Assembly: GCA_020248405.1 (NCBI GenBank)
Contig: JADCHQ010000012.1
Location: forward strand, 1 to 64,000
Source: Rhodocyclaceae bacterium
Lineage (GTDB): Bacteria > Pseudomonadota > Gammaproteobacteria > Burkholderiales > Ga0077523
Length of the DNA: 64,000 nt
Direction of reading: 5' to 3'
Of the stretch, positions 28,720 to 38,788 are shown in pieces. Below the pieces are notes generated by a model that worked only from the letters and a program-made list of their open reading frames with translations, searched no databases and was not told where the DNA came from. How positions within the stretch are numbered: position 1 is the first letter of the stretch; every line of letters starts with the position of its first letter. Both the position numbers and the translations under genes were made by a program.

Positions 28720-29309
28720 TGGGCAGCGGCCTCGGGTGGTTCCGCAGGCCGGACCGCCGCAGCCGCCTCTCCTCGCAGCTTTGACACCAGCGCATCGAGA
28801 CGCTCGACCTCGGCCTTGAGCGCTTCGAGTTCGCGCTTTTTCGCGGCAAGCTGGGCCTCGTCGCGCGCCAGGTCTGCCTCGCGCTTGCGCTTGGCCTCGG
28901 CCAGCGCGCACATCACCTCCAGAAATCGATCACCAACCGTTTCGGGCACGACTGGGGCGGCCTCCGCCTCCGGCTGCGTGCTGCTTTCCACCAGGGTGCC
29001 CTCCTCCGCCAGCAATTGCCAAGCGAGGGCACGCAGCGTGTGGTCGCGGCAGGACACGCGCTCGCGATAGATGGCCATGCGCACCATACCGCCGCGGGCG
29101 CGCGCGGGGCGTTCAAACACCACTTTGCGCCAATAGGTCACGTCATCACCGGCGACGGAAACCTTAGTGCGGTCGTAGAAGTGCTGATCGGCGCCGCTGG
29201 CGGAAACGCGCAACCACTCCGCGGCCGCGGCGCCTTGATAGGGGAACAGCGCTGCCGCCGCACCTGCAGCAAGCAGCAGGCGCGCGTATCCGGGGCGCCG
29301 CTCAGGCAT
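28716..29309 (-). CDS. Secreted coiled-coil protein of unknown function
   Basis: A 197-residue protein with a signal peptide (cleavage near the AAAA at about 27-30). A globular part ([19 protein letters not shown] through CRDHTL) resembles the surface-adhesin E-like domain found in many betaproteobacteria. A long charged coiled coil (about 130-180) rich in Glu, Lys and Arg precedes an Ala/Pro-rich tail. It overlaps rapZ by 8 bases and ubiX by 4, so it is co-translated with both. No function is inferred. Confidence 0.7.
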   Translation of the reverse strand: MPERRPGYARLLLAAGAAAALFPYQGAAAAEWLRVSASGADQHFYDRTKVSVAGDDVTYWRKVVFERPARARGGMVRMAIYRERVSCRDHTLRALAWQLLAEEGTLVESSTQPEAEAAPVVPETVGDRFLEVMCALAEAKRKREADLARDEAQLAAKKRELEALKAEVERLDALVSKLRGEAAAAVRPAEPPEAAAQ

Positions 29310-30147
29310 CGGCGAGCTCGCGGTGTCGCAGCGTCACTGGGCGCTCACCGCCGAAGTGACGTGACAGGGACTCGGCGAAGTACACCGACCGGTGACGCCC
29401 GCCTGTGCAGCCGATGGCCACCGTGAGATAGCTGCGGTTGTCGCGTACGAAGCATGGAAGCCAGTGCTCGATGAAGTCGCGAATGTGCTGCAACATGGCA
29501 ATGGCGTTGGGGTCGGCTTCGAGAAAGGCGGCCACGGGCGCATCGCGGCCGGTGAGGGGTCTCAGCCGTGGATCGTAGTGGGGGTTGGGCAGGCAACGCA
29601 CGTCGAACACGAAGTCCGCGTCCAGCGGGATACCGTGCTTGAAGCCGAAGGACTGGAACAGCAAGGTTAGATCGGCCGCTGCCTGCAGGCTGACGAACTC
29701 GCGCACCCAGCGGCGCAGCGTGCCCGCCGCCAGGTCGCTGGTGTCGATACGGTGGCCGATGTCCACTAGCGGCTGGAGCAGGATGCGCTCGCGCTCAATG
29801 CACTCGGTAAGCGTTAAGCGGCCATCGGAAAGGGGATGGCGGCGGCGTGTTTCCGAAAATCGCTTCACCAGCGTGTCGGTCTTGGCATCGAGGAACAATA
29901 CTTTGATGTCGTTCACCCGCCCGGAGAGCGCCTCGCGCTGGCGCGGTACCTCGCCCAGGCCATCGCCGCTGCGCACGTCGACACTCACCGCCACCCGGTC
30001 GTAGCCGGAGGTCTTGAGAAACTGCACCAGTTCCACCAGTAGCCGGGCGGGGAGGTTGTCCACCACGTAGAAGCCGGCGTCCTCGAGGACGTTCAGGGCA
30101 ATGCTCTTGCCCGATCCCGAAAGCCCGCTGATCAGCACCAGCTGCAT
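29302..30147 (-). CDS. rapZ: RNase adaptor/nucleotide-binding protein RapZ
   Basis: A 281-residue protein with a Walker A GLSGSGKS at the N-terminus and the C-terminal domain with [14 protein letters not shown], which in E. coli binds GlmZ RNA and directs it to RNase E to control amino-sugar synthesis. The betaproteobacterial role is less certain. It follows hprK by 44 bases in a conserved PTS-Ntr gene order. Confidence 0.95.
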   Translation of the reverse strand: MQLVLISGLSGSGKSIALNVLEDAGFYVVDNLPARLLVELVQFLKTSGYDRVAVSVDVRSGDGLGEVPRQREALSGRVNDIKVLFLDAKTDTLVKRFSETRRRHPLSDGRLTLTECIERERILLQPLVDIGHRIDTSDLAAGTLRRWVREFVSLQAAADLTLLFQSFGFKHGIPLDADFVFDVRCLPNPHYDPRLRPLTGRDAPVAAFLEADPNAIAMLQHIRDFIEHWLPCFVRDNRSYLTVAIGCTGGRHRSVYFAESLSRHFGGERPVTLRHRELADA

Positions 30148-30191
30148 GGCGAAGGCCGGAGCTCAAGCCCCGCCGAGGCCGGCGAGCACGC

Positions 30192-31148
30192 TCACGACGG
30201 CTCCTCGGGCGTGCCGGAGTCCATCTGCTGCTCCTGGCGGCGGATGAAGTCTTGCGTGCTGTCGATGCCGCGCAGCTGCAGCACGTAGTTGCGCACCGCC
30301 GCCTCCACGAGCACGGCGAGGTTGCGTCCCGCGGCCACCGGCAGCTGCACCTTGCGCACGGACACACCCATGATCTCCTCGGAACTGGCGTTCAACGGCA
30401 GGCGGTCGAGACCGGGAAACTGGCCTCCCACCGGGCGCTCGAGCTGCACGATGAGCTTGAGGTTCTTGCGCTGGCGCACCGCGGTTTCGCCGAAGATGGT
30501 GCGGATGTTGAGCATGCCCAGGCCGCGGACTTCGAGGAAGTCCTTGAGCAGTTCGGGGCAGCGCCCTTCCAGGGTTTGCGGGGCGATGTGGTAAAGCTCG
30601 GTCACATCGTCGGCCACCAGCCCGCTGCCACGGGTGATGAGTTCCAGCGCAAGCTCGCTCTTGCCCACGCCGCTGTCGCCGGTGATCAGCACGCCCATGC
30701 CCAGCACGTCCAGCATCACCCCGTGGCGGGTGACGAATTCCGCCAGCACCCGCCCCAGGTAGGTGCGCAGCACCCAGATGATCTGCAGGCTGGGCAGCGG
30801 CGAGGACAACATGGGCACGTTGAGCGCTGAGGACAGGCTCGCCAGCACTTCTGGGGCATGCTCGCCGTCGCTCAGGATCAGGCAGGCCATGCCGCTCGCC
30901 GACAGATAGTCGAGCAGCTGCCGGCGGGTGTCCTCGTCGAGGCTTTGCAGGTACTCGGCCTCGGTGTGGCTGAAAATCTGGATCCAGTTCGGATGGATGA
31001 AGTTGAGGTGCCCCGTGAGGCCCTTGCTCGAGCCGCTGATGCGCTGCGAGTCGAGCACCGGGCAGGTGGCCCGGTCCCCCTGCAGCCAGGTGAGCTTGAG
31101 CTCCGAGCGGTTCTCGTCAAACAGCTGTGCGATGCTGACCTGGGGCAT
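30192..31148 (-). CDS. hprK: HPr kinase/phosphorylase HprK
   Basis: Phosphorylates and dephosphorylates the serine of HPr. The 318-residue protein has the P-loop GDSGVGKSE and the family signature LEVRGLGMLNIRTIFGE, with the usual N-terminal domain (HLNFIHPNWIQIF). The start at ATG 31146-31148 lies 32 bases inside the 3' end of ptsN in another frame. No ptsH or ptsI gene occurs in the window. Confidence 0.95.
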   Translation of the reverse strand: MPQVSIAQLFDENRSELKLTWLQGDRATCPVLDSQRISGSSKGLTGHLNFIHPNWIQIFSHTEAEYLQSLDEDTRRQLLDYLSASGMACLILSDGEHAPEVLASLSSALNVPMLSSPLPSLQIIWVLRTYLGRVLAEFVTRHGVMLDVLGMGVLITGDSGVGKSELALELITRGSGLVADDVTELYHIAPQTLEGRCPELLKDFLEVRGLGMLNIRTIFGETAVRQRKNLKLIVQLERPVGGQFPGLDRLPLNASSEEIMGVSVRKVQLPVAAGRNLAVLVEAAVRNYVLQLRGIDSTQDFIRRQEQQMDSGTPEEPS

Positions 31149-31602
31149 TGGGTTCCCAAACGGCGATGGCGTTGTGAAGCGCGGCGGCGCTGGAGGCCGC
31201 GCACAGTCGCGCGCGCATCTCGCGGTCGTTGAACATCTCTGCCAGCTCGGACAGGATCTGCAGATGCAGGTCGGTTGCCTTCTCCGGCACCAGCAACACG
31301 AACACGAGATTGACCGGATTGCCGTCTGGCGCCTCGAAGGGGATCGGCTGGCGGATGCGCACAAACGCTCCGGCGGCTTCCTTGAGACCCTTCACGCGGC
31401 CGTGGGGAACGGCCACGCCATGACCCAACCCCGTGGAGCCTAGCCGCTCGCGGGCGAACAGGCTGTCGTACACCGTGGAGCGGGACACGCCGATGGAGTT
31501 TTCAAACAGCAGGCCGGCGTGCTCGAACACGCGCTTCTTGCTGGCCACGTCGAGGTTGTCGATGACGCGTTCCAGGGGCAGCAGGTGGGACAGCAGGCTC
31601 AT
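31117..31602 (-). CDS. ptsN: PTS-Ntr EIIA component PtsN
   Basis: A 161-residue EIIA-Ntr phosphocarrier with the active-site histidine in GLGHGVAVPHGRV. It acts in regulation (nitrogen, potassium) rather than sugar uptake. It lies 31 bases downstream of rpoN; in many relatives an hpf gene lies between. It overlaps hprK, so the two are probably co-translated. HprK next door suggests cross-talk between HPr Ser and His phosphorylation. Confidence 0.93.
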   Translation of the reverse strand: MSLLSHLLPLERVIDNLDVASKKRVFEHAGLLFENSIGVSRSTVYDSLFARERLGSTGLGHGVAVPHGRVKGLKEAAGAFVRIRQPIPFEAPDGNPVNLVFVLLVPEKATDLHLQILSELAEMFNDREMRARLCAASSAAALHNAIAVWEPNAPGQHRTAV

Positions 31603-31633
31603 GGGGAACGGAGGGCGGCGATGGCGCGGGCGA

Positions 31634-33160
31634 TCAGATCGCCTTGCGCAGGTTGACCGGCAGAATCTGTAGCGACTCGCGGTACTTGGCGATGGTGCGG
31701 CGGGCCACCACGATGCCCTGCTTGCCCAGGATCTCGGAGATCTGGCTATCGGACAACGGCCGATGCGAGTCTTCCTCTCCCACCATCTGCTTGATGAGCG
31801 CGCGGATGGCCGTCGCGGAGCATGCGCCGCCGGTATCGGTAGCCACGTGGCTGCCGAAGAAATACTTCAGCTCGAAGATGCCGCGCGGGGTGAGCATGAA
31901 CTTCTGGGTGGTCACGCGCGAGATGGTGGACTCATGCAGGCCCAGCAGGTCGGCGATCTCGCGCAGCACCAACGGCCGCATGGCAACCTCGCCATGCTCG
32001 AAGAAGTGGCGCTGGCGGTCCACGATGCATTGGGACACCCTCAGGATGGTGTCGAAGCGCTGCTGGACGTTCTTGATGAGCCACTTCGCCTCCTGCAACT
32101 GGCTGGAGAGCTGCTGGTGGCTGGCGTCACGGTTGCGCGACAGGATGTCGGCATACAGGCGGTTTACGCGCAGCCGAGGCATGGCGTCGGGGTTGAGCGA
32201 CGCCAGCCACATACCCTTCACCTTGCGCACGATCACGTCGGCCACCACGTAGCGCGCCTCGTCGCGGGAGAAGCGAGACCCGGGCCTGGGGTCCAGCCCG
32301 GTGATCACCCGCTGCACTTCCCGCAAGGTGTCCTGGTCGCACTTCAGCACCCGCTTGAGGCGCGCGAAGTCGCGTGCCGCCAGGGCATCGAGGTGGTCGC
32401 GCACCACTGTCAGCGCCAAGCTCCGGTATTGCGTCTCGACCGGCATCGCGCGCAGTTGCAACTCGAGGCATTCGGCAAGGCTGCGGGCGCCGACCCCGGC
32501 GGGCTCGAGCTGCTGCACGTGGCGCAGGGCCACCAGCAGATCGTCCGCGTCCGCCTGCAGGTCCGCGAGCAGCGCCGCCGCGAGCTCAGCGAGGTCGGTC
32601 TTCAGGTAGCCGTCGTCATCCAGGGAATCCACGATGGCCCCGGCGAGCTGCTTGTCGTGGAAGGGCAGCGGCACCATGTTGAGCTGCCAGAGCAGGTGCT
32701 CCCGCAGGTTGGGGGCGCCAGCGGCTGTCTGCGGGTAGTCGCCATCCTCGCCCTCGGGCGGCTGACTGCCGCCGTAGCTGCCTTCATCCGTCCAGTCGGG
32801 CTCCTCGGGCCGGTCGGCCTCGGCCGATGCGGCGGCCGAGCCGGCCGCCTCGGGCAATTCGGGCCGCGACTCGTCGAAATCGTCCATGGTCGAGTCGGGG
32901 GCGCCGCCGCTGTCGGACGGGCTATCGCCACCAGCGGAAGCCTCGGCAGCGCTTTCGGGTTGCCCTTCGCCGGGCGCGCCCGAGCTGCCGCCCGCGGAGT
33001 CGTCGTCGTCGTCGCGTTCGAGCAGAGGGTTTTCCTGCAGGAACTTTTCCAGTTCCTGGTTGAGCTCGAGCGTGGATAGCTGGAGAAGCCTGATCGACTG
33101 CTGCAGCTGAGGCGTGAGCGTCAGGTGCTGCGACAGCTTGAGCTGCAGGGAGGGCTTCAT
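31634..33160 (-). CDS. rpoN: RNA polymerase sigma-54 factor RpoN
   Basis: A 508-residue sigma-54: region I is glutamine- and leucine-rich (QLKLSQHLTLTPQLQQSI), region II is long and very acidic (residues about 50-130, with DDDDD), then the core-binding domain and the DNA-binding RpoN box ARRTIAKYRE near the C-terminus. It needs an AAA+ activator; one is encoded at 55747-57201, and a matching promoter lies before the pilin gene at 39.6 kb. Confidence 0.96.
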   Translation of the reverse strand: MKPSLQLKLSQHLTLTPQLQQSIRLLQLSTLELNQELEKFLQENPLLERDDDDDSAGGSSGAPGEGQPESAAEASAGGDSPSDSGGAPDSTMDDFDESRPELPEAAGSAAASAEADRPEEPDWTDEGSYGGSQPPEGEDGDYPQTAAGAPNLREHLLWQLNMVPLPFHDKQLAGAIVDSLDDDGYLKTDLAELAAALLADLQADADDLLVALRHVQQLEPAGVGARSLAECLELQLRAMPVETQYRSLALTVVRDHLDALAARDFARLKRVLKCDQDTLREVQRVITGLDPRPGSRFSRDEARYVVADVIVRKVKGMWLASLNPDAMPRLRVNRLYADILSRNRDASHQQLSSQLQEAKWLIKNVQQRFDTILRVSQCIVDRQRHFFEHGEVAMRPLVLREIADLLGLHESTISRVTTQKFMLTPRGIFELKYFFGSHVATDTGGACSATAIRALIKQMVGEEDSHRPLSDSQISEILGKQGIVVARRTIAKYRESLQILPVNLRKAI

Positions 33161-33237
33161 GGAAAACCGCCGCGGGCGCGGTGAAGCGCGACGAAACCTA
33201 TGGGGAGGGGAACGAGAATCGGGCCATGGACTGCCGC

Positions 33238-33987
33238 TTATAGCTTGAAATGCTCGCCCAGATAGACTTTTCGCACCGATTCATTATAGACGATCTCCTC
33301 TGGATGACCGTATGCCAGCACCGAGCCGTCGTTGATGATGTAGGCCCGATCACAGATGCCGAGCGTCTCGCGCACATTGTGGTCGGTGATCAGCACGCCG
33401 ATGCCGCGATCCTTGAGGAAGCGGATGATGCGTTGAATCTCGATCACGGCGATCGGGTCCACGCCCGCGAAGGGTTCGTCCAGCAGGATGAAGCGCGGAT
33501 CGCTGGCGAGTGCCCTGGCGATCTCGACGCGGCGCCGCTCGCCCCCGGAAAGGCTGACCGCCGGGCTGTTGCGAAGGTGCGACACGTGAAGGTCCATGAG
33601 TAGCGCATCGAGGCGCTCCCCCACCTGCGTTCTTGGCAGATTGGCCAGTTCGAGCACGGCGCGGATGTTCTCGGACACCGTGAGCTTTCGGAAGATGGAG
33701 GGTTCCTGGGGAAGGTAGGACAGTCCAAGGCGTGCCCGTTTGTGGATGGGCAGGCGGCTCACGTTGCAGCCGTCGAGGAATATCTCGCCGCCATCGAGCG
33801 GCACCAGTCCTACCATCATGTAGAAGCAGGTGGTCTTGCCCGCGCCGTTGGGCCCCAGCAGCCCAACCACCTCGCCGCTGCGCACTTCCAGGGACACATC
33901 CCTGACAACGGTGCGGGCGCGATAGCGTTTGGCCAGCGAAGCCGCGCGCAGATCCGACACAGCGGCGCCTGCGTCGGGTGCGCTCAC
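33238..33987 (-). CDS. lptB: LPS export ABC ATPase LptB
   Basis: A 249-residue ATPase powering LPS extraction with LptFG. Walker [10 protein letters not shown], signature [17 protein letters not shown], Walker [13 protein letters not shown], and the switch histidine in [11 protein letters not shown] are present. GTG 33985-33987 overlaps the lptA stop as GTGA and adds a short leader before the conserved start. Confidence 0.95.
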   Translation of the reverse strand: MSAPDAGAAVSDLRAASLAKRYRARTVVRDVSLEVRSGEVVGLLGPNGAGKTTCFYMMVGLVPLDGGEIFLDGCNVSRLPIHKRARLGLSYLPQEPSIFRKLTVSENIRAVLELANLPRTQVGERLDALLMDLHVSHLRNSPAVSLSGGERRRVEIARALASDPRFILLDEPFAGVDPIAVIEIQRIIRFLKDRGIGVLITDHNVRETLGICDRAYIINDGSVLAYGHPEEIVYNESVRKVYLGEHFKL

Positions 33988-34607
33988 CGGGTGCCGCCCG
34001 AGAGATCCGGGGCGGGCTTCAGTACGCTGCCCCCGGCTGCGGCACCGGGCACGCCTTCGCCGGGCTTGGCCTTGGGCTGAATCACAGCCCGCACCCGCCC
34101 GCCGCCCTGGCCAGCGGGCGCGCTGGTGCCGCCGGCATTGCCATGGACCTGGAAGAATTCGGTGGTGGCGTTGTAGGAGATGTAGTCGCCGCGCACCTCG
34201 TCGCCACCTTTGGTGAGGTGGGCCGCGTTGAACATTTGCAGCAGGTCTTTCTTGCCGTCGTATTCCAGGCGTTCGGCGAACCCGTCCACGTACTCGTCGA
34301 CGCCGTCGCGCTTCTGGCGAAACGTTGCCGGGCGGCCCCATGCCACGCCGTAGCTGAAGCCTTCGGCATCCTGGCGCACCACCACCCGGTCACCGCGCAG
34401 CCGCAGGGTTCCCTGTGTGATCACCACGTTGCCCTCGAACACCGATTCCTTCTTCGCATCATCCACCAGCATGCGGTCTGATTCAATGTTGAGCGGTTTC
34501 TGGCGGTCGGCCTTCTCGGCAGCAGCCGAAAAGGCCGCCAGGGCGAGCATGCCCGCCAAAAGCGCTTCAGCGGCGCGGGTCGAGCGGAGCAGCGATGGGA
34601 CCGTCAT
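33984..34607 (-). CDS. lptA: Periplasmic LPS bridge protein LptA
   Basis: A 207-residue protein with a signal peptide (to about residue 29) and an OstA/LptA beta-jellyroll: [20 protein letters not shown] and [15 protein letters not shown]. It forms the periplasmic LPS bridge between LptC and LptD. The C-terminus has a Gly/Pro-rich tail of about 50 residues that is not part of the fold. It overlaps lptC by 41 bases. Confidence 0.92.
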   Translation of the reverse strand: MTVPSLLRSTRAAEALLAGMLALAAFSAAAEKADRQKPLNIESDRMLVDDAKKESVFEGNVVITQGTLRLRGDRVVVRQDAEGFSYGVAWGRPATFRQKRDGVDEYVDGFAERLEYDGKKDLLQMFNAAHLTKGGDEVRGDYISYNATTEFFQVHGNAGGTSAPAGQGGGRVRAVIQPKAKPGEGVPGAAAGGSVLKPAPDLSGGTR

Positions 34608-35175
34608 AGTGGACCTTCACGTTTGACAGCATCTTCAGGGTCCTGGCGCGGTTGTTGAATTCCATGCCCACACCATCTGCCCGCAGCGTGCCGCGGGTCA
34701 GGGTGACGGGCTTGTCGGTACGCGCGAGGTCCTGGTCGGGGATCAGGTGCAGAAACTCGGTGGCCAGGTGCAGAGGCGGGGCATCGGCATAGGCAGCGCG
34801 CGAGATGCGTACCGCGCCGGTGAAGAAAACGCTTTCGCCGTTACGCGACAGCAACGCCCGCCGCGCGGTTGCATGCACCGGCGCCGCGGGGGGCGCGTAA
34901 TGGAAGAATTCCGGCTCCTCCACCTGGGTGCTGTCGTCGTCGGGGTGGTGGACCATGCGCCGCCCGTTCAGGGCGTGGCGGCGTGTGCCGTCGGGGTAGA
35001 GCTTCACGGCCGCGAAATTCTCCATGATCATGTCCGGGTCGTGGCGGCTAGTGCCATCCCTGGGCGGGGTGGGCGGGCGCACGCGCTGGTCGAGCCAGCC
35101 GGTGAGCCCTGCCAACAGCGCCAGCAAAAGCACCGGGTACCAGCGGACGAGCCGGTCGGCCAGCGACGAGTTCAT
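34567..35175 (-). CDS. lptC: LPS export protein LptC
   Basis: A 202-residue inner-membrane-anchored protein with one N-terminal transmembrane helix (about 11-30) and the LptC/OstA-like periplasmic domain (DMIMENFAAVKLYPDGTRRH, HYDGP). It passes LPS from LptBFG to LptA. ATG 35175 overlaps the kdsC stop. Family sequence conservation is low, so the gene order carries much of the assignment. Confidence 0.9.
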   Translation of the reverse strand: MNSSLADRLVRWYPVLLLALLAGLTGWLDQRVRPPTPPRDGTSRHDPDMIMENFAAVKLYPDGTRRHALNGRRMVHHPDDDSTQVEEPEFFHYAPPAAPVHATARRALLSRNGESVFFTGAVRISRAAYADAPPLHLATEFLHLIPDQDLARTDKPVTLTRGTLRADGVGMEFNNRARTLKMLSNVKVHYDGPIAAPLDPRR

Positions 35176-35702
35176 GCCAGAAAGGCGGCCTGTGCCGCCT
35201 CCAGCCGCCCTTGCGCGCGAAGGATGTATTCGCAGGCCTCTCGGACTGCCCCGCGGCCGCCCGAAGCCGCGGTCACCACGTGGGCGTGGCTGCGCACCAA
35301 GTCCGGCGCACCGGGCACGGATATGGCAAGGCCGCAGCGACGCAGCACAGGCAAGTCGGGGAGATCGTCACCCATGTAGCTTGCCTCGGCCGGGTCGAGT
35401 CCAACTTCGGCGAGCAATTCCGCAAAGGCGGCAAGCTTGTTCTCCACCCCCTGGCGCAACAAGGCGATGCCAAGCTCGGCCGCGCGCAGTTCCACGGTCC
35501 GTGAGCGGCGGCCGGTGATGATGCCCAGCAATACGCCGCTGCCAGCCAACATCTTCAGCCCCAGCCCGTCGAGAATGCTGAAGCCTTTGGATTCCTGGCC
35601 GGCGTCGTCGAGCCAGACGGTGCCGTCGGTCAACACGCCATCCACGTCAAAGGCCGCAAGACGGATCCGGCGTGCGCGCGCCTCTGGACTCGGACTTGTC
35701 AC
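35172..35702 (-). CDS. kdsC: 3-deoxy-D-manno-octulosonate 8-phosphate phosphatase KdsC
   Basis: A 176-residue HAD-superfamily phosphatase making free Kdo. Motif I is AFDVDGVLTDG with the nucleophilic Asp, motif II GIITGRRS, and motif IV YMGDDLPDLPVL. The start is GTG 35700-35702. It is flanked by kdsD and the lptCAB genes, as is usual. Confidence 0.95.
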   Translation of the reverse strand: MTSPSPEARARRIRLAAFDVDGVLTDGTVWLDDAGQESKGFSILDGLGLKMLAGSGVLLGIITGRRSRTVELRAAELGIALLRQGVENKLAAFAELLAEVGLDPAEASYMGDDLPDLPVLRRCGLAISVPGAPDLVRSHAHVVTAASGGRGAVREACEYILRAQGRLEAAQAAFLA

Positions 35703-35711
35703 GGTGCTGGT

Positions 35712-36710
35712 CTATACGACCCGGGCACGGAACAGGTCGTGCATGTTGAGTGCGCCCACCAGGTGGCCCTTGTCCACCACCAGGAGACCGTTGATGCGCC
35801 GGCGGTCCATCTCCTCCACCGCCTCCACGGCCAGGCGCGAGGAGGCGATGGTGCGCGGTGCGCGCGTCATCACCGCCGTCACCGGTGAGCCCAGCCCATG
35901 GCCGCTGGCCAGGGCGCGGCGCAGGTCGCCGTCCGTGAACAGCCCCGCCACCGCGCCGCCCGTGTCCAGCACCGCGGTCATGCCCATGCTCTTGCTGGTG
36001 ATTTCGAACAGCGCTTGCTCGATGGTGGCGGTGTCGGGCACTTGAGGCACCTGCTCGCCCGTGCGCATCACGTCGCCCACGTGGGTCAGCAGGCGGCGGC
36101 CCAGGGTGCCTCCCGGATGGGAGCGCGCGAAATCCTCCGGACCAAAGCCGCGGGCCTCCAGGGCGGCCACTGCCAGGGCGTCTCCCAGGGCGAGGGCGGC
36201 GGTGGTGCTGGCGGTGGGCGCGAGACCCAGCGGGCAAGCTTCCTCTGCCACGCCGGCATCCAGGTGAACATCGGCCTCGCGCGCCAGCGTCGAGGCGGCG
36301 TTTCCGGTGAGAGCCACCAGTCGTGCGCCGCGCCGCTTCACCAGCGGCACGATCGACAGCAGTTCGGCGCTCTCGCCCGAATTGGACAGCGCGATCATCA
36401 CATCACCCGCGGTGATCATGCCCAGGTCGCCATGGCTCGCCTCGGCGGGGTGCACGAAAAAGGCGGGTGTGCCGGTGCTCGCAAGCGTGGCGGCGATCTT
36501 GCGCGCCACGTGGCCGGACTTACCCATGCCGGAGACCACCACTCGGCCAGTGCAGGCCAGCAGCAGTGCCAGCGCTTGGGTAAAACTGTTATCCAAGCGC
36601 GCCGACAGCGCTGCCACGGCGCGCGCTTCGATGTCGAGCACGCGCCGGCCGGTGGCCAGCGCCTGCTCCGGCGCGAGCTGTCCGAGGGAGTTTCCGAGGG
36701 TGCCTAGCAT
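35712..36710 (-). CDS. kdsD: D-arabinose 5-phosphate isomerase KdsD
   Basis: A 332-residue enzyme that makes arabinose 5-phosphate for Kdo. An N-terminal SIS sugar-isomerase domain has SGMGKSGHVARKIAATL, HPAEASHGDLG and ALSNSGES, and the C-terminus has two CBS domains (about 205-330; DVMRTGEQVP and INGLLVVDKGHL). ATG 36708-36710 is preferred; an open frame continues upstream without a ribosome site. Divergent from the KefB-like gene. Confidence 0.94.
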   Translation of the reverse strand: MLGTLGNSLGQLAPEQALATGRRVLDIEARAVAALSARLDNSFTQALALLLACTGRVVVSGMGKSGHVARKIAATLASTGTPAFFVHPAEASHGDLGMITAGDVMIALSNSGESAELLSIVPLVKRRGARLVALTGNAASTLAREADVHLDAGVAEEACPLGLAPTASTTAALALGDALAVAALEARGFGPEDFARSHPGGTLGRRLLTHVGDVMRTGEQVPQVPDTATIEQALFEITSKSMGMTAVLDTGGAVAGLFTDGDLRRALASGHGLGSPVTAVMTRAPRTIASSRLAVEAVEEMDRRRINGLLVVDKGHLVGALNMHDLFRARVV

Positions 36711-36817
36711 GGAGCGCCGAGTATAGCGCGCACCCTCCGCGCGGCTCGCACAACACATCACTACGCGAGGGCCCGAGGGGCCCGTGTGCTAGATTCGAAC
36801 AGGAGCGCCGCTACGCC

Positions 36818-38776
36818 ATGCACGACGCCCTCTCGCTCGCACTCATTCTGCTCGCCGCCGCGGTGTTCGTGGTGGTGCTGTTCCGTCGCCTGGATTTGCC
36901 GCCGCTGCTGGGCTATCTGATGGTGGGCATCGGTATCGGGCCCCACGCCAGCGGGCTGTTGCCCGATGTGGGGCACGTGGCGCCGCTGGCGGAGTTCGGC
37001 GTGGTGTTCCTGATGTTCTCCATCGGGCTCGAATTCAGCCTGCCCAAGCTCATGACCATGCGCCGGCTCGTGTTCGGGCTGGGCACGGCGCAGGTGGTGC
37101 TGACGGCATTCCTGGCGGCGCTCGTGGTGAAGCTTGCCGCGCAGGGCTGGGCGGCAGGACTGGTGGTGGGTGCCGCGGCCGCCATGTCTTCCACGGCCAT
37201 TCTCGGCAAGATGCTGGCGGAAAAACTTGAACTCAACAGTGCCCACGGTCGCCAGATCATGGGTGTGCTGCTGTTCCAGGACCTGGCTGTGGTGCCGCTG
37301 CTGATTCTGCTGCCGGCAGTGGCCGCAGGCGGCGGTGCCCTGTGGGCGAACCTGCTGGATGCCGCCTGGAAGGCCGCGGTGCTTCTTGCGCTGTTGCTGG
37401 GGGTGGGCCAGCGGCTAATGCGCCCCTGGTTTGCGGTGGTGGCGGCGCGTCGTTCGCCCGAGCTGTTCACCCTGAACGTGCTGCTCATCACCTTGCTGCT
37501 GGCCTGGCTCACGGAGCAGGCCGGCCTGTCCCTGGCGCTGGGCGCCTTCGTGGCCGGCATGCTGATCTCCGAGACGCCCTATCGCTTCCAGGTGGAGGAG
37601 GACATCAAGCCCTTCCGCGACCTGCTGCTGGGGCTGTTTTTCGTGAGCGTTGGCGCACGTCTCGATCTGGCGCTGGTGTGGCAGCAGGCGGCTGTGGTGG
37701 GCGCGGTGGTGGCAGGGCTGCTGGCGCTCAAGGCCGCGCTGGTGGCCGGGCTTGCGCGGCTGTTCGGCGCCGATGCCGGCACCGCCATGCGCACCGGCCT
37801 TGCCCTGGCAGGCGCGGGCGAGTTCGGTTTCGTCATGCTGTCGCGCGGCGCGGAGTTGCAGATGCTGTCGCCAGGCGCGCAGCAAGTGGTGCTGGCCGCG
37901 CTGGTGCTGTCCATGCTGGCCTCGCCCTTCATCGTGCAGGAGTCCGAGCGCCTGGTGCGGCGCTGGATCGGCTCGGACTGGATGACCCGCGCCATGGCGC
38001 TGCACAACATCGCCGTGCAGACCATGGGCGCCCAGTCCCACGTGATCATCTGCGGCTATGGCCGCAGCGGCCAGAACCTGGCCCGCATCCTCGAGCAGGA
38101 GGCCATCGCCTTCGTGGCGCTGGACCTGGACCCGCGCCGAGTGCAGGAGGCCTCCCTGGCGGGTGAGTCGGTGGTGTTCGGCGACGCCGCACGCACCGAG
38201 GTGCTGTTGGCCGCCGGGCTGATGCGGGCCGCGGCGGTGGTGGTGTCCTACGCGGATACTCATTCGGCTCTGCGCATCCTGGAAGTGGTGCGCAACCAGC
38301 GCCCCGGCATGCCGGTGATCGTGCGCACCCTGGATGAAGCCGACCTGGACACGCTGCGCAATGCCGGCGCCGCCGAGGTGGTGGCCGAGATCATGGAGGG
38401 CAGCCTGATGCTCGCCTCCCACGCTCTGATGCTGCTGGGGGTGCCCTTCAATCGCGTGCTGCGGCGAATACGCTCCACCCGCGAGCAGCGTTACAGCCTG
38501 TTTCGCGGCTTCTACCCGGGCATGACCGACTCCGCCGACGAGGAGCCCGTGCGGTTGCACTCGGTGCAGTTGCCGCCGGGCGCGGCAGCCATCGGCAGGC
38601 GGCTGGAGGACATGGATTTCGCCCGTGCACGGGTGGACGTAACCGCCATCCGCCGCCACGGCGTTCGCGGCCTGGACCCCGCGCCCCAGACCATTCTGGA
38701 AGAGGGCGACGTGCTGGTGCTCAAAGGGCGACAGGCCGATCTGGCGGTGGGTGAGGCGCTGTTGCTGAGCGCCTGA
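36818..38776 (+). CDS. CPA2 monovalent cation:proton antiporter (KefB/C-like)
   Basis: A 652-residue antiporter: about 12 transmembrane segments over residues 1-385, including GLEFSLPKL, LLFQDLAVVPLL and AGAGEFGFVML, then an RCK/TrkA-N domain starting VIICGYGRSGQNLARIL and a TrkA-C domain (QLPPGAAAIGRRL). Such proteins exchange K+ or Na+ for H+ and are gated by nucleotide or glutathione conjugates. Adjacent to kdsD as in several relatives, though divergent from it. The substrate ion is not decidable here. Confidence 0.92.
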   Translation: MHDALSLALILLAAAVFVVVLFRRLDLPPLLGYLMVGIGIGPHASGLLPDVGHVAPLAEFGVVFLMFSIGLEFSLPKLMTMRRLVFGLGTAQVVLTAFLAALVVKLAAQGWAAGLVVGAAAAMSSTAILGKMLAEKLELNSAHGRQIMGVLLFQDLAVVPLLILLPAVAAGGGALWANLLDAAWKAAVLLALLLGVGQRLMRPWFAVVAARRSPELFTLNVLLITLLLAWLTEQAGLSLALGAFVAGMLISETPYRFQVEEDIKPFRDLLLGLFFVSVGARLDLALVWQQAAVVGAVVAGLLALKAALVAGLARLFGADAGTAMRTGLALAGAGEFGFVMLSRGAELQMLSPGAQQVVLAALVLSMLASPFIVQESERLVRRWIGSDWMTRAMALHNIAVQTMGAQSHVIICGYGRSGQNLARILEQEAIAFVALDLDPRRVQEASLAGESVVFGDAARTEVLLAAGLMRAAAVVVSYADTHSALRILEVVRNQRPGMPVIVRTLDEADLDTLRNAGAAEVVAEIMEGSLMLASHALMLLGVPFNRVLRRIRSTREQRYSLFRGFYPGMTDSADEEPVRLHSVQLPPGAAAIGRRLEDMDFARARVDVTAIRRHGVRGLDPAPQTILEEGDVLVLKGRQADLAVGEALLLSA

Positions 38777-38788
38777 GCGCAGGGTCAA

